DNA of 64,000 nucleotides from Candidatus Sumerlaea chitinivorans (GCA_003290465.1 CP030759.1:1924572-1988571); one strand, 5' to 3'; shown: positions 8,534-18,894, numbered from the stretch's first letter. Numbers and translations are program-made. Notes: generated from the letters alone by a model not told the origin.

Positions 8534-9631
8534 TTACACAGTTTGCTTGCGTGGTTCAAGTTCCACGTGCTCAAGGATGGCCTCGACCGTTGCTGGGACC
8601 GAAATGGGCTTCGCTGAATACTGAATGGCATTGTTCGGATCCTTGAGACCGTGACCTGTAAGGACGCATACGATGCGCAGTAGATCGTTACGCAGAGGCT
8701 CGAAGAATCCCGCACGAGCGTATTTGAGGAGCCCAGCGACGCTCGCAGCACTTGCTGGTTCGCAGAACACCCCTTCGCGTTGCGCCAAAAACTGATAGGC
8801 GGCCACAATCTCCGCGTCACTCACCATGTCGATCACTCCGCCGCTCTCGTCGCGTGCCGCCTCCGCCGCTCGCCAACTGGCAGGGTTTCCAATGCGGATC
8901 GCCGTGGCCAAAGTCTCGGGTTTCTCTACTACATGTCCGCGGACGATGGGCGCTGCTCCTTCAGCCTGAAATCCCATCATCTTGGGCAGTTTTTGAGATC
9001 GTCCCCGCTCGCGATACTCCTTGTACCCCCTCCAGTAGGCGGTGATGTTGCCGGCGTTGCCGACGGGAATGAAATGGAAATCTGGCGCATCCCCCAACAC
9101 ATCACAGATTTCAAACGAGCCTGTTTTTTGTCCCTCAATGCGGTATGGATTGATCGAGTTGACAAGCGTGATGCGAAACCGAGTGGTCACTTCCCGAACG
9201 ATACGTAACGCATCATCGAAATTCCCTTGTACGGCAAACACTTTTGCACCGTGCATGAGGGCTTGGGCAAGCTTCCCCAACGCGATGTTGCCATCGGGAA
9301 TAATCACAATGCAGGCGAGACCTGCACGTGCTGCATAAGCCGCGGCGCTGGCGCTCGTATTCCCAGTGGAAGCACACATGACCGCGCTCGAGCCCTCCTC
9401 GACCGCCTTTGTCACAGCCATGGTCATGCCGCGATCTTTGAAGGAACCTGTCGGATTCAAGCCCTCAAACTTCAAAAACACTTCGGCCCGAGGGCCAATC
9501 TCCCGCGCGAGTGCGGGTGCAGGAATCAAAGGCGTATTCCCCTCGTTGAGAGAGATGATTGGAGTATCGTCCCCAACGGGCAAGAACTCGCGGTATGCTC
9601 GGATTACACCTTGCCAAGGCTCGGATGCCAC
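8534..9631 (-). CDS. thrC: Threonine synthase
   Basis: A 365-residue PLP enzyme converting O-phosphohomoserine to threonine. The PLP lysine is Lys65 in GSFKDRGMT, with [10 protein letters not shown] and KFEGLNPTG before it. [19 protein letters not shown] is the phosphate/substrate loop and [17 protein letters not shown] is typical for Thr[12 protein letters not shown] near the end is the PLP ring-binding region. Length suits the short bacterial type without the N-terminal extension. The start is GTG with AGGTGGAAG upstream. It is followed by the response regulator gene after 12 bp, an unusual pairing. The other threonine genes are not in the window. Confidence 0.95.
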   Translation of the reverse strand: MASEPWQGVIRAYREFLPVGDDTPIISLNEGNTPLIPAPALAREIGPRAEVFLKFEGLNPTGSFKDRGMTMAVTKAVEEGSSAVMCASTGNTSASAAAYAARAGLACIVIIPDGNIALGKLAQALMHGAKVFAVQGNFDDALRIVREVTTRFRITLVNSINPYRIEGQKTGSFEICDVLGDAPDFHFIPVGNAGNITAYWRGYKEYRERGRSQKLPKMMGFQAEGAAPIVRGHVVEKPETLATAIRIGNPASWRAAEAARDESGGVIDMVSDAEIVAAYQFLAQREGVFCEPASAASVAGLLKYARAGFFEPLRNDLLRIVCVLTGHGLKDPNNAIQYSAKPISVPATVEAILEHVELEPRKQTV

Positions 9632-9769
9632 TGCTCTTCCACCTAATCATTAGTAGGATCGCAACGTGTAAAACACATTGCCGCACGTGCTCATTCTTTG
9701 GTCACGCGAACTTACTGAGTGCTTTCGAGTCCGAAACGAAAATCAAGGGAAACTACACAAAGAGGAGAA

Positions 9770-10456
9770 TCAAGTGCCTTGCCTCAATTCATTCTGGCGA
9801 TCGCGCAAGCCAAGCTCGACCTGTTCGCGCAGTTGCCGTGCTGCCAGTTCGGGGTCAGGGGCCGCCATGATGGCACGGATCACAGCAATGCCGTCAGCCC
9901 CTGCTCGCACGACCTCGCGAGCATTCGTTCCATCAATACCGCCGAGAGCAACGATTGGAAATTCGCCCAGTGAGCCTCGTGCAAGTTTGAGCCATGCTGG
10001 CCCTCGGGGCTCAAGTATACCTCGCTTGGATGGTGTGTCGTAGATGGGACTGAGTGTCACGTAGTGTGCGCCTTCTTGGGCAACCTGTTGCGCCTCGGCA
10101 ATTTCGTGCGCAGAGTACCCGATTGAACGCAGCGTGTCTCGGGCTCCGCTTACGTACGAGTTTCGAAGATGCCACGTGGCCGCTCCGAAGTGGATGCCAA
10201 CACTTAGCGGCAGCTCTGAGATATGGTGCAAGAGTGAGGCGTTCAGGAACAGAGCCACCTCGGCCCCCTGACACAACGCCGCAAGCTCGCCCACCAGCTC
10301 GCGGACGCGCTGTCCACTCGCTTGTTTTTCCCGGAGCTGGACACCTGTGACTCCGCCACGAATTGCGGCTTGGACAATTCGAAGTAACTCGGCGGGGCTC
10401 CGCCCGGAATCGTCGGTAATGAGGAGGAGACGGAGGCTTTCGGCACTGAACATCAT
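9770..10456 (-). CDS. thiE: Thiamine-phosphate synthase (ThiE/TenI family)
   Basis: About 228 residues when started at the ATG at 10456. A longer frame to 10669 overlaps the divergent FMN reductase gene and has a non-conserved N-terminus, so it is rejected. The TIM-barrel signatures are RLLLITDD, IRGGVTGVQLREKQASGQ (pyrophosphate/HMP region), ALFLN.SLLHH, YVTLSPIYDTPSKRG (the Thr-rich loop of ThiE) and FPIVALGGI with GADGIAVIRAI. ThiE couples HMP-pyrophosphate to thiazole phosphate; TenI is a paralogue that aromatises the thiazole. The intact QLREK and the Pro-Thr loop favour ThiE or a closely related enzyme. The gene lies 138 bp upstream of thrC on the same strand. Confidence 0.82.
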   Translation of the reverse strand: MMFSAESLRLLLITDDSGRSPAELLRIVQAAIRGGVTGVQLREKQASGQRVRELVGELAALCQGAEVALFLNASLLHHISELPLSVGIHFGAATWHLRNSYVSGARDTLRSIGYSAHEIAEAQQVAQEGAHYVTLSPIYDTPSKRGILEPRGPAWLKLARGSLGEFPIVALGGIDGTNAREVVRAGADGIAVIRAIMAAPDPELAARQLREQVELGLRDRQNELRQGT

Positions 10457-10615
10457 ACTAAGATCATGTCCGCTCGGTTTGGGATAGCAAGCGTAAGAAG
10501 GCGAGCTCAAAGCTGTGAGTTTCCCTCGGACGCGAACTGGGGGCAGTTGAGCTCGTAGCGAATTTTGTCCCTCCCTCCTCACTAACTCATGCGCAAAACC
10601 GAAGGGACGTAGTTT

Positions 10616-11209
10616 ATGGCTCGAATCCTTGGGATCAGTGGGAGTCTTCGGGAAGGTTCCCACGCACACGTGTTGGTGCGCCTTGCATTGGATGCAGCCC
10701 GGAAAGCTGGTGCAGAAGTTGAACTCTTGGATTTGCGCGAGTGGTTTCTACCGCTTTTTGAAGCCCACAAATCCTATGGGGACCACCCTATCGTTTCCAA
10801 AGTGGTGCAGAAAATTCGTGATGCCGAAGGTTACATTGTCGGCAGCCCAGAGTACCACGCCAGCATGAGCGGTGCCCTCAAAAATCTCTTCGATTTTGTC
10901 TACACTGAGCTTTCGGGAAAGCTGTTTGGTCTGGTGATTGCGACCGGCGGATCCCAAGGCGTCGCGTGCGCTGATAATTTACGTGCGTGTATTCATTCGT
11001 GTCACGGGTGGACACTCCCCTACATTGCAGCTGCTCGCTTGGCGGATTTTGACGAACAGGGCAATTTGAGAAACGAGCAAGTCCGCGACCGCCTCGAGCG
11101 AATCGGCCGAGACGTCGCAATCTATGCGCCACTTCTGTGGCAGCAATTCAAAGCAGACCAAGCGCTGCCGCCGGGGCCAACGCGCGGCTTCGCTGAGTGG
11201 GCTCTCTAA
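10616..11209 (+). CDS. NADPH-dependent FMN reductase family protein
   Basis: A 197-residue flavodoxin-fold oxidoreductase. The N-terminal FMN phosphate loop is GISGSLREGSHAHVL, and GSPEYHASMSGALKNLFDFV is the hallmark of the NAD(P)H:FMN reductase/azoreductase family. LVIATGGSQGV forms the third flavin-binding loop. These enzymes reduce free flavin, quinones or azo compounds using NAD(P)H; the physiological substrate cannot be told. The gene is divergent from thiE and ends in a terminator at 11287. Confidence 0.92.
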   Translation: MARILGISGSLREGSHAHVLVRLALDAARKAGAEVELLDLREWFLPLFEAHKSYGDHPIVSKVVQKIRDAEGYIVGSPEYHASMSGALKNLFDFVYTELSGKLFGLVIATGGSQGVACADNLRACIHSCHGWTLPYIAAARLADFDEQGNLRNEQVRDRLERIGRDVAIYAPLLWQQFKADQALPPGPTRGFAEWAL

Positions 11210-11286
11210 GGTCAATTGCCAGCGCGTTAGTGACGACTCACGCAAGGTGAAGCGTTAGGCACCTGAGGGCGCGTTTTCGTGGATTC

Positions 11287-11311
11287 CGCTTGAAAGCAAG
11301 CGCTTCTTTTT
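11287..11311 (+). terminator. Rho-independent terminator after the FMN reductase gene
   Basis: A 6-bp stem CGCTTG/CAAGCG with loop AAAG is followed by CTTCTTTTT. The short stem makes it moderate in strength. It separates the reductase from the kinase gene. Confidence 0.6.
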
Positions 11312-11354
11312 GCATTTTCCGCCTAGAACGATACTGTGAAGACCAGCTGAGTCC

Positions 11355-14300
11355 ATGATGCGAAAACGCCACGTAGGGGGGTATATCGTAAGTATTGCAT
11401 GGCTGTTGTGCACACTTAGCGTATGGCCAGCCGACGTTAAGATCCGCACGACGACATTAGGTTTTCCGTCTCCCAATGATCCCTGCTTGTATGACGTGGA
11501 CGGGGATGGGCGCTTTGAAGTAGTGGTGAGCGGCGTTCATGGGACGGTTAGGGCCTTTGAATTGCCCTCGCTCCGCTCACTCTGGAAGCAAACTGTGGGG
11601 GGCACGGGGTTGACGGCACCCGCAGTGGGAGACTTCACAGGCACGGGCGAACCGATCATTGCACTGGCCAGCCAACAGGGGGAGGTCGTCCTACTCCATG
11701 GAGCGTCGGGTGTTCCGCTCGCCCAGTATCGTCTGCCACGTGGCGTGACGGTGGCGCCCACTGTTATGCCCGCCGAAACTTATCTCGGCAGAGTCTGTGA
11801 CGCCCTCGTGCTGTGCGATGAGGTGGGCGACATCCACGTGCTCGCATTCGAACAGGGACAAATAGTGGAGAAATTTCTCATTCCAAACAATTTCGCCCGC
11901 GGCAGTCTACTGCCACAAGGTATGGGGCGGATCAATTATCCTGCCTCGGTGGGTGACGTGGATGGAGATAGTCGGCCTGAGATCGTCGTGGGGACCGCAT
12001 TAGGAAAGGTCGTCGCGTTGCGACCGGACCGCCCAAACGAGTGCTACGTCTGGCATGGTCCACAAGGTTCAGCAATCAGTTCCAACATCGTCATTGCAGA
12101 CTTCTTCGGCTTGGGGCGCAACGCCCTCGCCTTCGCCACCGACAAAGGAAATGTACCCATTGTCATAGTAGATCCCGACAACCCAACGGAACGCCCGATG
12201 CGAACGGTGGTGGAGCAGTTGGGCTTAGCAGGCCCGCCCAATGGCCACCTACTCGCTGCGGATTTCGACGGGGACGGCACCCCAGACTTGATCGGGGCCT
12301 CTGGGGTTGCGGTGACCGCTTTTCGCGCTTCCATGGGGATGGCGCTGTTCGGTCCACCCTATTCAGCCAATTTCCCACCGTTTAGCCCGTTTGGGTTAGC
12401 CCAACTCAGAAGCGGCCGCTTCTGCGCCGTCTTCGCGGATTCGGGCAAAATGGTCCACCTCTATACCCCAACCCACACCCAAGAGGGAACGCGCTTCAAT
12501 TCTTCTGAAAGTTTCAACTCGCTACCGCTCGTGGGAAATCTTACCGGCGATGGCAGGGTCGAATGCGTGTTTCTGGCGCGCAATAAAGAGCGTTTAGCTT
12601 ACGGCGTGCTCGAGGCAGCAGCCGCCTCCGATTGTCTTCCGACGCTGGCGTTTGGCGGAACGTTTCATCGCGACGGCTACCTAACGACGGCGGCGTTGGT
12701 TCAACTGGAGGCCCGGACGGCTCGATTCCGCGAGCTGGTCGAACAAAAAGTTCGCGTAGCTCAAGAACAGTACGACAATGGCAATTACGGCGAAGCACTG
12801 GCCTCCGCGCAGGATGCACTTACTCTCTTACCCAGTCACCCTGTGGCAAAAAGCTTGGCCCACAAAGCGGATTTGCGCGTCTATTGGGTGCGGTATGTCA
12901 GCATTGCCGGGGCAATCATCACTGCCGTGGCTCTGGCGAGCTGGATCACGGCACGGCTTGTTCGGCGGCGCACTCGTTTGAGCCAAGCTTCCCGGTTATT
13001 AGCCATGCGCAATTATCTACCGGCAATCAGTCTCCTTAAAGAGCTGCTCTCGCGCCAGCCGAACAATCGCGAAGTGATCCTGTTGCTCGCACAGGCGTAC
13101 GTAGATTGGCAGCATTATCCAGCCGAATCCATTCCAGTGTTACGAATTGCGCATAAGCTTCTGCCAGAGAATCAGGGGATCACGCTGGCCCTCGCTCACG
13201 CATACGCCGAAGCGGGTGCGGAAGACCAAGAAGCACTCGAACTCTATGAGATTGCGACCGCCTTGATGGAGAGCGGGCGCGGTGCGATTGCATATCGTGC
13301 AGGGCGAATTTTAGAGCGGAATGGAAAGCTCGAACAAGCGCTTCGCTACTACCGAGTTGCCGAACGAGATGGGTGCGAAGAAGCCGATGTGGTGGAACGC
13401 ATGGCGGACCTGTATGTAGCCACTGGCACTGCCAATGAGAAGTGCTTGCCAGTGCTTGAGAAGGTTGCGCCTTCGCGCACGCAAGACGCACGCTTCCTCG
13501 AGGCCCTTTGCCATGCCTATGCGGCTGCCAAACAAGTGGGCGACAAAGCCCGCTCCGCAGCAAGCAATCTACTTGCCCTCGAACCGAACTCTGTCATTGC
13601 CCTACGTCAGCTTGCAAAATGCGAACTCCAGGCCGGGCGGCCGGAGCAAGCCCTCTCCTTTGCGGAACGAGCGTACGAGATCGAGCCAACGGACGCAGAG
13701 AATCTATTGGTTCTGAGCTACTGTTACCTGAGCTGTGAGCGGCTGGATGGCCGAGCCATCGAAGTGTACCGTAAAGCGCTCACCATGGAACCGGAAAACC
13801 CCAGTCTGCTGCGGATGATTGGTCTGGCACTGGCACAGTCGGGGGTGATGAACGACGAAGACTATGAACTTCTCCGCCGTGCAGTTGGGGCGAATCCAAT
13901 TGTGGATGAGCTGTGGACAGCATTGGCAACAGCAGCCCGTCAACGTGGGGATCACACGCTCGCGATTGAGGCCCTGGAGAAGCTCGTCGAGCTGGGCGTG
14001 GAGTCGAGTAACATTCTGTGTATGTTGGCCGAAGAGTACGCACTCATTGGCGACTACTCGGTGAAGACCATCCCCGCTTACGAGGGGGCGCTTCGCGTCG
14101 ACCCGGCGAACTCCGCATATCAACGGGCTCTCGCCCGGGCCTACATCGCAGCGAAACGTGCCGACGCGCCCGTGCTCGAATTCATGGAAAACGTTTTTTC
14201 GCAAAATCCTACGGAATTGGCGATCGGGGAATATCTCGCGGAGCACTATTTGCAACACCAGCGATTCGACGACGCGACAAAATTAGCCCGCTGGCTCCTT

Positions 14301-16190
14301 CAGAGTGATAAGGAAAACGAACACTACCAGAAGCTCTATGCCCGAGCATCGCTGGGTGCCAACCGGCTGGACGAGGCCATCCGACACTACGAATTCCTGC
14401 TCCACTCGCATCCAGACGACCGAGAAGCTCAAATCAACCTTGCTGTAGCTTTGGCGGGGAAATTCCGCCTCGACGAGCAGGCCGCGCAGCACTATGTGAG
14501 CGCCCTGAGATTAGCGCCTAACCTGACCCAGGTGCGCTTGCTTTTGGCCCGCCATTACGCGCAACAGGGGCATTACGGCTCCGCACTCGATCAACTGCGG
14601 GAAGTTCTGCGGATCGACCCGAAGCATCAGCCGCGGGTACTCGAAGAAGTCCGCTATTATCTCGTGCAAGCGCCCGACCGCCCGGATCTCAGGTGGTTTT
14701 TGGTCGATTTGCTCATTGAGGCCGGCTCGCTTGACGAAGCTTGCGAACAGTTGGAGGAACTTTTTGCGCTGGATCCGACTCAAACACGTGCAATGCTTCA
14801 AGCTTACGATCGCATTCTGAGCAAAGACCCGAACCGCTTTGCTGCCTTGCTACAAAAGGGACGCATTCTCATGGCTCAAGGCCGCATTGAGGAAGCGCGA
14901 CCTTTACTGGAGCGCGCCCACCAGATCGAGCCGCGCGACGCCGAAGTGCGAAACGAACTCGAGTCGCTCTACGAGCATCTGCTCACAAAATCCGATAATA
15001 TCGGCATTCGGTTCGAGCTGGCCAAACTCTACTATAGCGAAGGGAACTACGACCGGGCAATTGCCGAGTTTCAAAAAACAGCGCAGGATTTCCGTTTTGA
15101 GAACGAATCGCTAAAAATGCTCGGCCTGTGCTTCATGGGCAAGGGCATGCTGGAGTTTGCGTTGCAAGAGTTTCAGAAGCTGGTGCTCGACAACGAATTG
15201 AAGGAAATCCTCTACGAACTGGGCCAACGCTACGAAGCGAAAGGCGACTTTGTGGGTGCGAAGCAGGTGTATCGGATGCTCTTCACAGCGGATGTGACAT
15301 TCCGCGACGTCAAACAGAAGTTTGAAATGCTGGCGGGAGCAACGAGTGACCCACTCCAATTCGAACGCTCCACACTGATCACGCAATTGAGCGAACGTGC
15401 ACAGTCGCGCTATGAGCTCATTGAAGAAGTGGGACGTGGAGCCATGGGAATCGTGTACCGAGCCCACGACCATGAGTTGGACGAAATCGTGGCCCTTAAG
15501 ATTCTGCCAGACAATCTATCCCAAAACCCTGACGCCCTCAATCGCTTCCGTGCGGAGGCACGCGCAGCACGCCGGCTGTCGCATCCACATATCGTGCGCA
15601 TTCACGATATCGGGGAGGAAAAAGGGCGAAAGTACATCTCCATGGAGTATGTCAAGGGGACCGACCTGAAGCGCTACTTGCGCCAGAAAAAGAAACTCTC
15701 GCCGGAAGAAGTGGTGCGGCTCATGATCCCAGTGTGCGAGGCCCTCGACTATGCACACTCCAAGAACATTGTGCACCGCGATATCAAACCAGCGAATATC
15801 ATGCTCACAGATCAGGGCGTACCGAAAGTCAGTGACTTTGGGATTGCAAAGGCTCTTGAGGCTACGGGCGAAACGATTGCGGGCGCAATTATCGGGACTC
15901 CGCTCTACATGAGCCCAGAACAGATCCAAGGACAACCTGTGGATCACCGGGCGGATATTTACTCACTCGGCATTATGATGTACGAACTGCTGAATGGCGC
16001 TCCGCCCTTTACGGCAGGGGACTTGGCCTACCAGCACTGCCGTGTCATGCCACCACCTATCGAGGGGATCCCTCAGGAACTCAACGCAATCGTGCTCAAG
16101 TGCTTGGAGAAGGATCGCGAAAAGCGCTGGTCGAGCGCAGGCGAATTGGCGCGCGCGCTGCGTGCCACGGGACTTGCGGGGAACGCCTGA
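11355..16190 (+). CDS. Transmembrane FG-GAP beta-propeller / TPR / Ser-Thr protein kinase
   Basis: A 1611-residue signalling protein. A signal-like N-terminus (residues 1-26) leads to about six FG-GAP/VCBS-type repeats with calcium-loop motifs such as DVDGDGRFEVVVSG, DVDGDSRPEIVVGT and DFDGDGTPDLIGASG, predicted outside the cytoplasm. One membrane helix lies at about residues 513-535 (YVSIAGAIITAVALASWIT), followed by RRR. Roughly residues 540-1340 are helical tetratricopeptide-type repeats. The C-terminal 260 residues form a Hanks-type kinase: Gly loop GRGAMGIVY (about 1358), VALKIL lysine, HRDIKPAN, DFGIAKA, GTPLYMSPEQ and DIYSLGIMMYELL. All catalytic residues are present. The order is the reverse of PASTA-type receptor kinases, whose kinase is N-terminal. 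The sensor ligand and substrates are unknown. Confidence 0.92.
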   Translation: MMRKRHVGGYIVSIAWLLCTLSVWPADVKIRTTTLGFPSPNDPCLYDVDGDGRFEVVVSGVHGTVRAFELPSLRSLWKQTVGGTGLTAPAVGDFTGTGEPIIALASQQGEVVLLHGASGVPLAQYRLPRGVTVAPTVMPAETYLGRVCDALVLCDEVGDIHVLAFEQGQIVEKFLIPNNFARGSLLPQGMGRINYPASVGDVDGDSRPEIVVGTALGKVVALRPDRPNECYVWHGPQGSAISSNIVIADFFGLGRNALAFATDKGNVPIVIVDPDNPTERPMRTVVEQLGLAGPPNGHLLAADFDGDGTPDLIGASGVAVTAFRASMGMALFGPPYSANFPPFSPFGLAQLRSGRFCAVFADSGKMVHLYTPTHTQEGTRFNSSESFNSLPLVGNLTGDGRVECVFLARNKERLAYGVLEAAAASDCLPTLAFGGTFHRDGYLTTAALVQLEARTARFRELVEQKVRVAQEQYDNGNYGEALASAQDALTLLPSHPVAKSLAHKADLRVYWVRYVSIAGAIITAVALASWITARLVRRRTRLSQASRLLAMRNYLPAISLLKELLSRQPNNREVILLLAQAYVDWQHYPAESIPVLRIAHKLLPENQGITLALAHAYAEAGAEDQEALELYEIATALMESGRGAIAYRAGRILERNGKLEQALRYYRVAERDGCEEADVVERMADLYVATGTANEKCLPVLEKVAPSRTQDARFLEALCHAYAAAKQVGDKARSAASNLLALEPNSVIALRQLAKCELQAGRPEQALSFAERAYEIEPTDAENLLVLSYCYLSCERLDGRAIEVYRKALTMEPENPSLLRMIGLALAQSGVMNDEDYELLRRAVGANPIVDELWTALATAARQRGDHTLAIEALEKLVELGVESSNILCMLAEEYALIGDYSVKTIPAYEGALRVDPANSAYQRALARAYIAAKRADAPVLEFMENVFSQNPTELAIGEYLAEHYLQHQRFDDATKLARWLLQSDKENEHYQKLYARASLGANRLDEAIRHYEFLLHSHPDDREAQINLAVALAGKFRLDEQAAQHYVSALRLAPNLTQVRLLLARHYAQQGHYGSALDQLREVLRIDPKHQPRVLEEVRYYLVQAPDRPDLRWFLVDLLIEAGSLDEACEQLEELFALDPTQTRAMLQAYDRILSKDPNRFAALLQKGRILMAQGRIEEARPLLERAHQIEPRDAEVRNELESLYEHLLTKSDNIGIRFELAKLYYSEGNYDRAIAEFQKTAQDFRFENESLKMLGLCFMGKGMLEFALQEFQKLVLDNELKEILYELGQRYEAKGDFVGAKQVYRMLFTADVTFRDVKQKFEMLAGATSDPLQFERSTLITQLSERAQSRYELIEEVGRGAMGIVYRAHDHELDEIVALKILPDNLSQNPDALNRFRAEARAARRLSHPHIVRIHDIGEEKGRKYISMEYVKGTDLKRYLRQKKKLSPEEVVRLMIPVCEALDYAHSKNIVHRDIKPANIMLTDQGVPKVSDFGIAKALEATGETIAGAIIGTPLYMSPEQIQGQPVDHRADIYSLGIMMYELLNGAPPFTAGDLAYQHCRVMPPPIEGIPQELNAIVLKCLEKDREKRWSSAGELARALRATGLAGNA

Positions 16191-16455
16191 TCTGGCACCA
16201 GAAGCAGTGAGCATTCCGTCGGGGGCTGGGAGACTTGCCATACTCAAGGCGTGCCGCGAGGGCAATAATGTTCCAATCGTTTCGCTCGCTTACTGATGCT
16301 CCCAAATTCTGCCGGTTGGTCCGCCTTCCTTCCCCAGAGTGCGTGGTCGAGGCGATCGCACCGAGCACACCTCAACAAATTCTCATGCGGTGAGGAGGCT
16401 ACCCCAACCTGTCAAACGAGCTTCGTTTCTGGCAAAGCTTATTCACGGAATAGCG

Positions 16456-17103
16456 TTAGGCCACAGCCGTGGGTGGGGGGCCTGCTGCAACTTGAAAATG
16501 TCCGTGTGTCTCGAGGTAATCCATGATTGCTGCCACGCATTCCTCGACGCTCATCTGGTCTGTCCGGAGGTGAAGCTCGGGGGCAAGGGGTGGTTCGTAG
16601 GGGGCGTCGGGAGATACCCCAGTAAAACCTTTGATTTCACCCCGCATGGCCTTCTCGTAGAGCCCTTTGGGATCACGAGAGGCGCACACTTCGATGGGCG
16701 CATCCACAAAGACTTCGATGAACTCCCCGGGGGCCAACAACTGACGAACCCGGTCACGATCCTCTCGATACGGGCTAATGAAGCTGGTAATCACGATGAG
16801 CCCAGCATCCACAAATAACTTCGCCACTTCGCCTATGCGCCGGATATTCTCCGCACGATCCTCGGGCGAGAAGCCAAGGTTCTTGTTGAGGCCGTGCCGA
16901 ATGTTGTCGCCATCGAGGACATAAGCAACGTGCCCCTGTTGGATGAGCACTTGCTCAAGGGCCATCGCAATCGTGCTTTTGCCGCAAGCAGACAAGCCGG
17001 TCAGCCAAACGCAGCATGGTTTCTGGCGAGTGAGCGCCATACGTTCTTCGCGTGTCACGTGACCAGGATGCCACGTGATATTGGTCGCCTTCTGTTGGGT
17101 CAT
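16456..17103 (-). CDS. cysC: Adenylyl-sulfate (APS) kinase
   Basis: A 215-residue P-loop kinase that phosphorylates adenosine 5'-phosphosulfate to PAPS. It starts with the typical TREER segment, then [16 protein letters not shown]. The P-loop is GLSACGKST, where most relatives have GLSGSGKST or [42 protein letters not shown] and [20 protein letters not shown] are hallmark APS kinase segments. The C-terminal tail of about 15 residues is Ala/Pro-rich and not conserved. It is a stand-alone kinase; no sulfurylase or reductase genes are nearby, so PAPS may serve either assimilation or sulfation. Confidence 0.95.
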   Translation of the reverse strand: MTQQKATNITWHPGHVTREERMALTRQKPCCVWLTGLSACGKSTIAMALEQVLIQQGHVAYVLDGDNIRHGLNKNLGFSPEDRAENIRRIGEVAKLFVDAGLIVITSFISPYREDRDRVRQLLAPGEFIEVFVDAPIEVCASRDPKGLYEKAMRGEIKGFTGVSPDAPYEPPLAPELHLRTDQMSVEECVAAIMDYLETHGHFQVAAGPPPTAVA

Positions 17104-17628
17104 CGTCGTTAGGTGACTCCTGTTTGAGCATTCAGTGATTTGCCAACCGCGTTACAGAACACAACACGGCAAACTGAGTCCTGGCTTTGCATCCGCGAGA
17201 TCGCCCTCGCGTGATTGGCCACACGGACTAACACAGTCCTAAATTCAAAATTCTTCACGCCAAGTGTGAGAAAAATTCGTTGGGGGCCTGCTTTGAGGCA
17301 TGCGGCTAAGTGACGATTTTTCAGTTTATTGTTTGACAAGAATCGCACGTGACTTTGGTGAAAGGAGACGCACGAAAGCACCTAAATTGCTGTCACAGCG
17401 GAATTTGTAAACCACAATTCTTGTCGGCCGCCGGCCATGCCGTTAGCTCTCGGCACGCCGTTTGCTTGGCGGATCCCGCTTCGCAAAAGCCGTAAATTTT
17501 GGGCGCTCGACAGCGTATTGCTATGCCGGGCGAGCGGGCAGCAGCCACGACGCAGCGCTCGAATGAGTGCAAGCAGACTGCAAGGAAGACCGCGAGCTCG
17601 AGTTCAACACAGTAGTACGGCCACCACC
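17104..17628. other. Intergenic region between divergent cysC and the peptidase gene
   Basis: About 525 bp. The last 190 bp are open in frame with the peptidase but encode an Arg/Ser-rich, non-conserved extension, so I treat them as non-coding. A TTGACA occurs at 17333 without a matching -10 element at the right distance. An AT-rich stretch at 17310-17340 is the best place for promoters of both genes. No riboswitch or RNA gene is recognised. Confidence 0.35.
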
Positions 17629-18894
17629 ATGGAACAAGTTCGCAAAATCGTCCTACCGAATGGCGTGCGCATCGTCCTTGAGAGGATTCCGTACGTCCGC
17701 AGTGCGTCGGTGGGGATCTGGTTGGAAGTGGGAAGCCGGAACGAACACGAGCACGAGCACGGGCTGTCGCACTTTATCGAGCACATGCTTTTCAAGGGCA
17801 CGCGCCGCAAGGATGCTCTCGCCCTCTCGAACGAAATGAACGCTCTCGGCGGCAATTTCAACGCGTTCACCACACAGGAAAACATCGTTATTTCGGCGAA
17901 GGTGATGGACGAGCATCTTTCGGCCGCGATTGATCTGCTGGCGGAGATCTATTTCGAGAGCACGTTCTTACCCGCAGAAATCGACCGCGAACGCAATGTG
18001 GTGCTCGAGGAAATCAAGATGTATAACGACACGCCAGACGAGCTGGTGCTCGACGTGTACCTCGACCACTTATACGCGGAACACTCGTTGGGACGGCCGA
18101 TTCTGGGCACTCCGGAACGGGTTGAGAACTTTACTCAGGCGGACATTCTGCGCTACATTGCTCGCGAATTCGCCCCTGACCGTATCGTGGTCGCGATTGC
18201 TGGGAATTTCGATCAGCGGCGCATCGAACCTCAGCTTCGGCGCATTTTCGAGCGACTCCATCCCAACGGCTGGGAGCGAAATCCCCTAGTGCCCCCCGCT
18301 CCAACTTACCGAAGCCACAACGTGGATCGAATGACCGAACAGGTGCATTTCTGCATGGGGACCGATGGGCCGCCACGCAATAGCGAGGACCGTTACGCGT
18401 TTGCAATTCTGAGCACCATCCTCGGTGGCGGAACCTCCTCGCGTATCTTTCAGGAAGTGCGCGAAAAACGGGGTCTCGCGTACTCAATTGGGACCTTTGA
18501 TTGCTCATTCCGGGACGCTGGGTGCATCGCTGTGACGGGCGGGACGAGCCCGCGCAACATCCACAAGGTGATTCACATTTGCCTCGAGCAGGTGAAGAAG
18601 CTCTACACGGAAGGGGTGACCACTGAAGAGGTCGAAAGCGCGCGTCAGCAGATCAAAAGCTCCATCATTCTTGGTATGGAGAATAGCTCGACGCGTATGG
18701 CGCGGTTAGCGGAGTGTGAGATTTTCTTTGGCGAATATCTGCCGGTGGATGATGTGATCGCGCGGCTCAATGCAATCACGCCCGAAGACGTTCAGGCGAC
18801 GGCAGAGAAATATCTGAAAGATCGGCCGATCTCGTTTGCCTCCATTGGCCCTGAGAAGAAGTTCGAACCCTATCTCGGAGGCATGACGTTCTAA
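17629..18894 (+). CDS. M16 family zinc peptidase (processing peptidase-like)
   Basis: About 421 residues from the ATG at 17629, where homology begins (MEQVRKIVLPNGVRIVLERI). The inverted zinc motif is His48-Phe-Ile-Glu51-His52 (HFIEH) in GLSHFIEHMLFKGT, and the distal Glu lies in RNVVLEEIKMYNDTPDE. This is a complete catalytic M16 half, and the second domain follows (GLAYSIGTFDCSFRDAGC, related to the R/Y substrate-binding pair). Relatives such as YmxG and mitochondrial processing peptidase beta cut leader or small peptides. A run of alternating Glu and His (NEHEHEHG) just before the motif is unusual. There is no signal peptide if the start is right; a GTG/ATG further upstream (17437) would add 64 residues. 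Confidence 0.93.
   Translation: MEQVRKIVLPNGVRIVLERIPYVRSASVGIWLEVGSRNEHEHEHGLSHFIEHMLFKGTRRKDALALSNEMNALGGNFNAFTTQENIVISAKVMDEHLSAAIDLLAEIYFESTFLPAEIDRERNVVLEEIKMYNDTPDELVLDVYLDHLYAEHSLGRPILGTPERVENFTQADILRYIAREFAPDRIVVAIAGNFDQRRIEPQLRRIFERLHPNGWERNPLVPPAPTYRSHNVDRMTEQVHFCMGTDGPPRNSEDRYAFAILSTILGGGTSSRIFQEVREKRGLAYSIGTFDCSFRDAGCIAVTGGTSPRNIHKVIHICLEQVKKLYTEGVTTEEVESARQQIKSSIILGMENSSTRMARLAECEIFFGEYLPVDDVIARLNAITPEDVQATAEKYLKDRPISFASIGPEKKFEPYLGGMTF

Noticed and set aside
9770..10669. Longer ThiE reading frame with 71 extra residues
   Set aside because: The extension overlaps the start of the divergent FMN reductase gene and has no conserved residues; ATG at 10456 begins at the homology.
17437..17628. 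64-codon N-terminal extension of the M16 peptidase
   Set aside because: Arg/Ser-rich, no homology or Shine-Dalgarno signal; the homology starts at ATG 17629.
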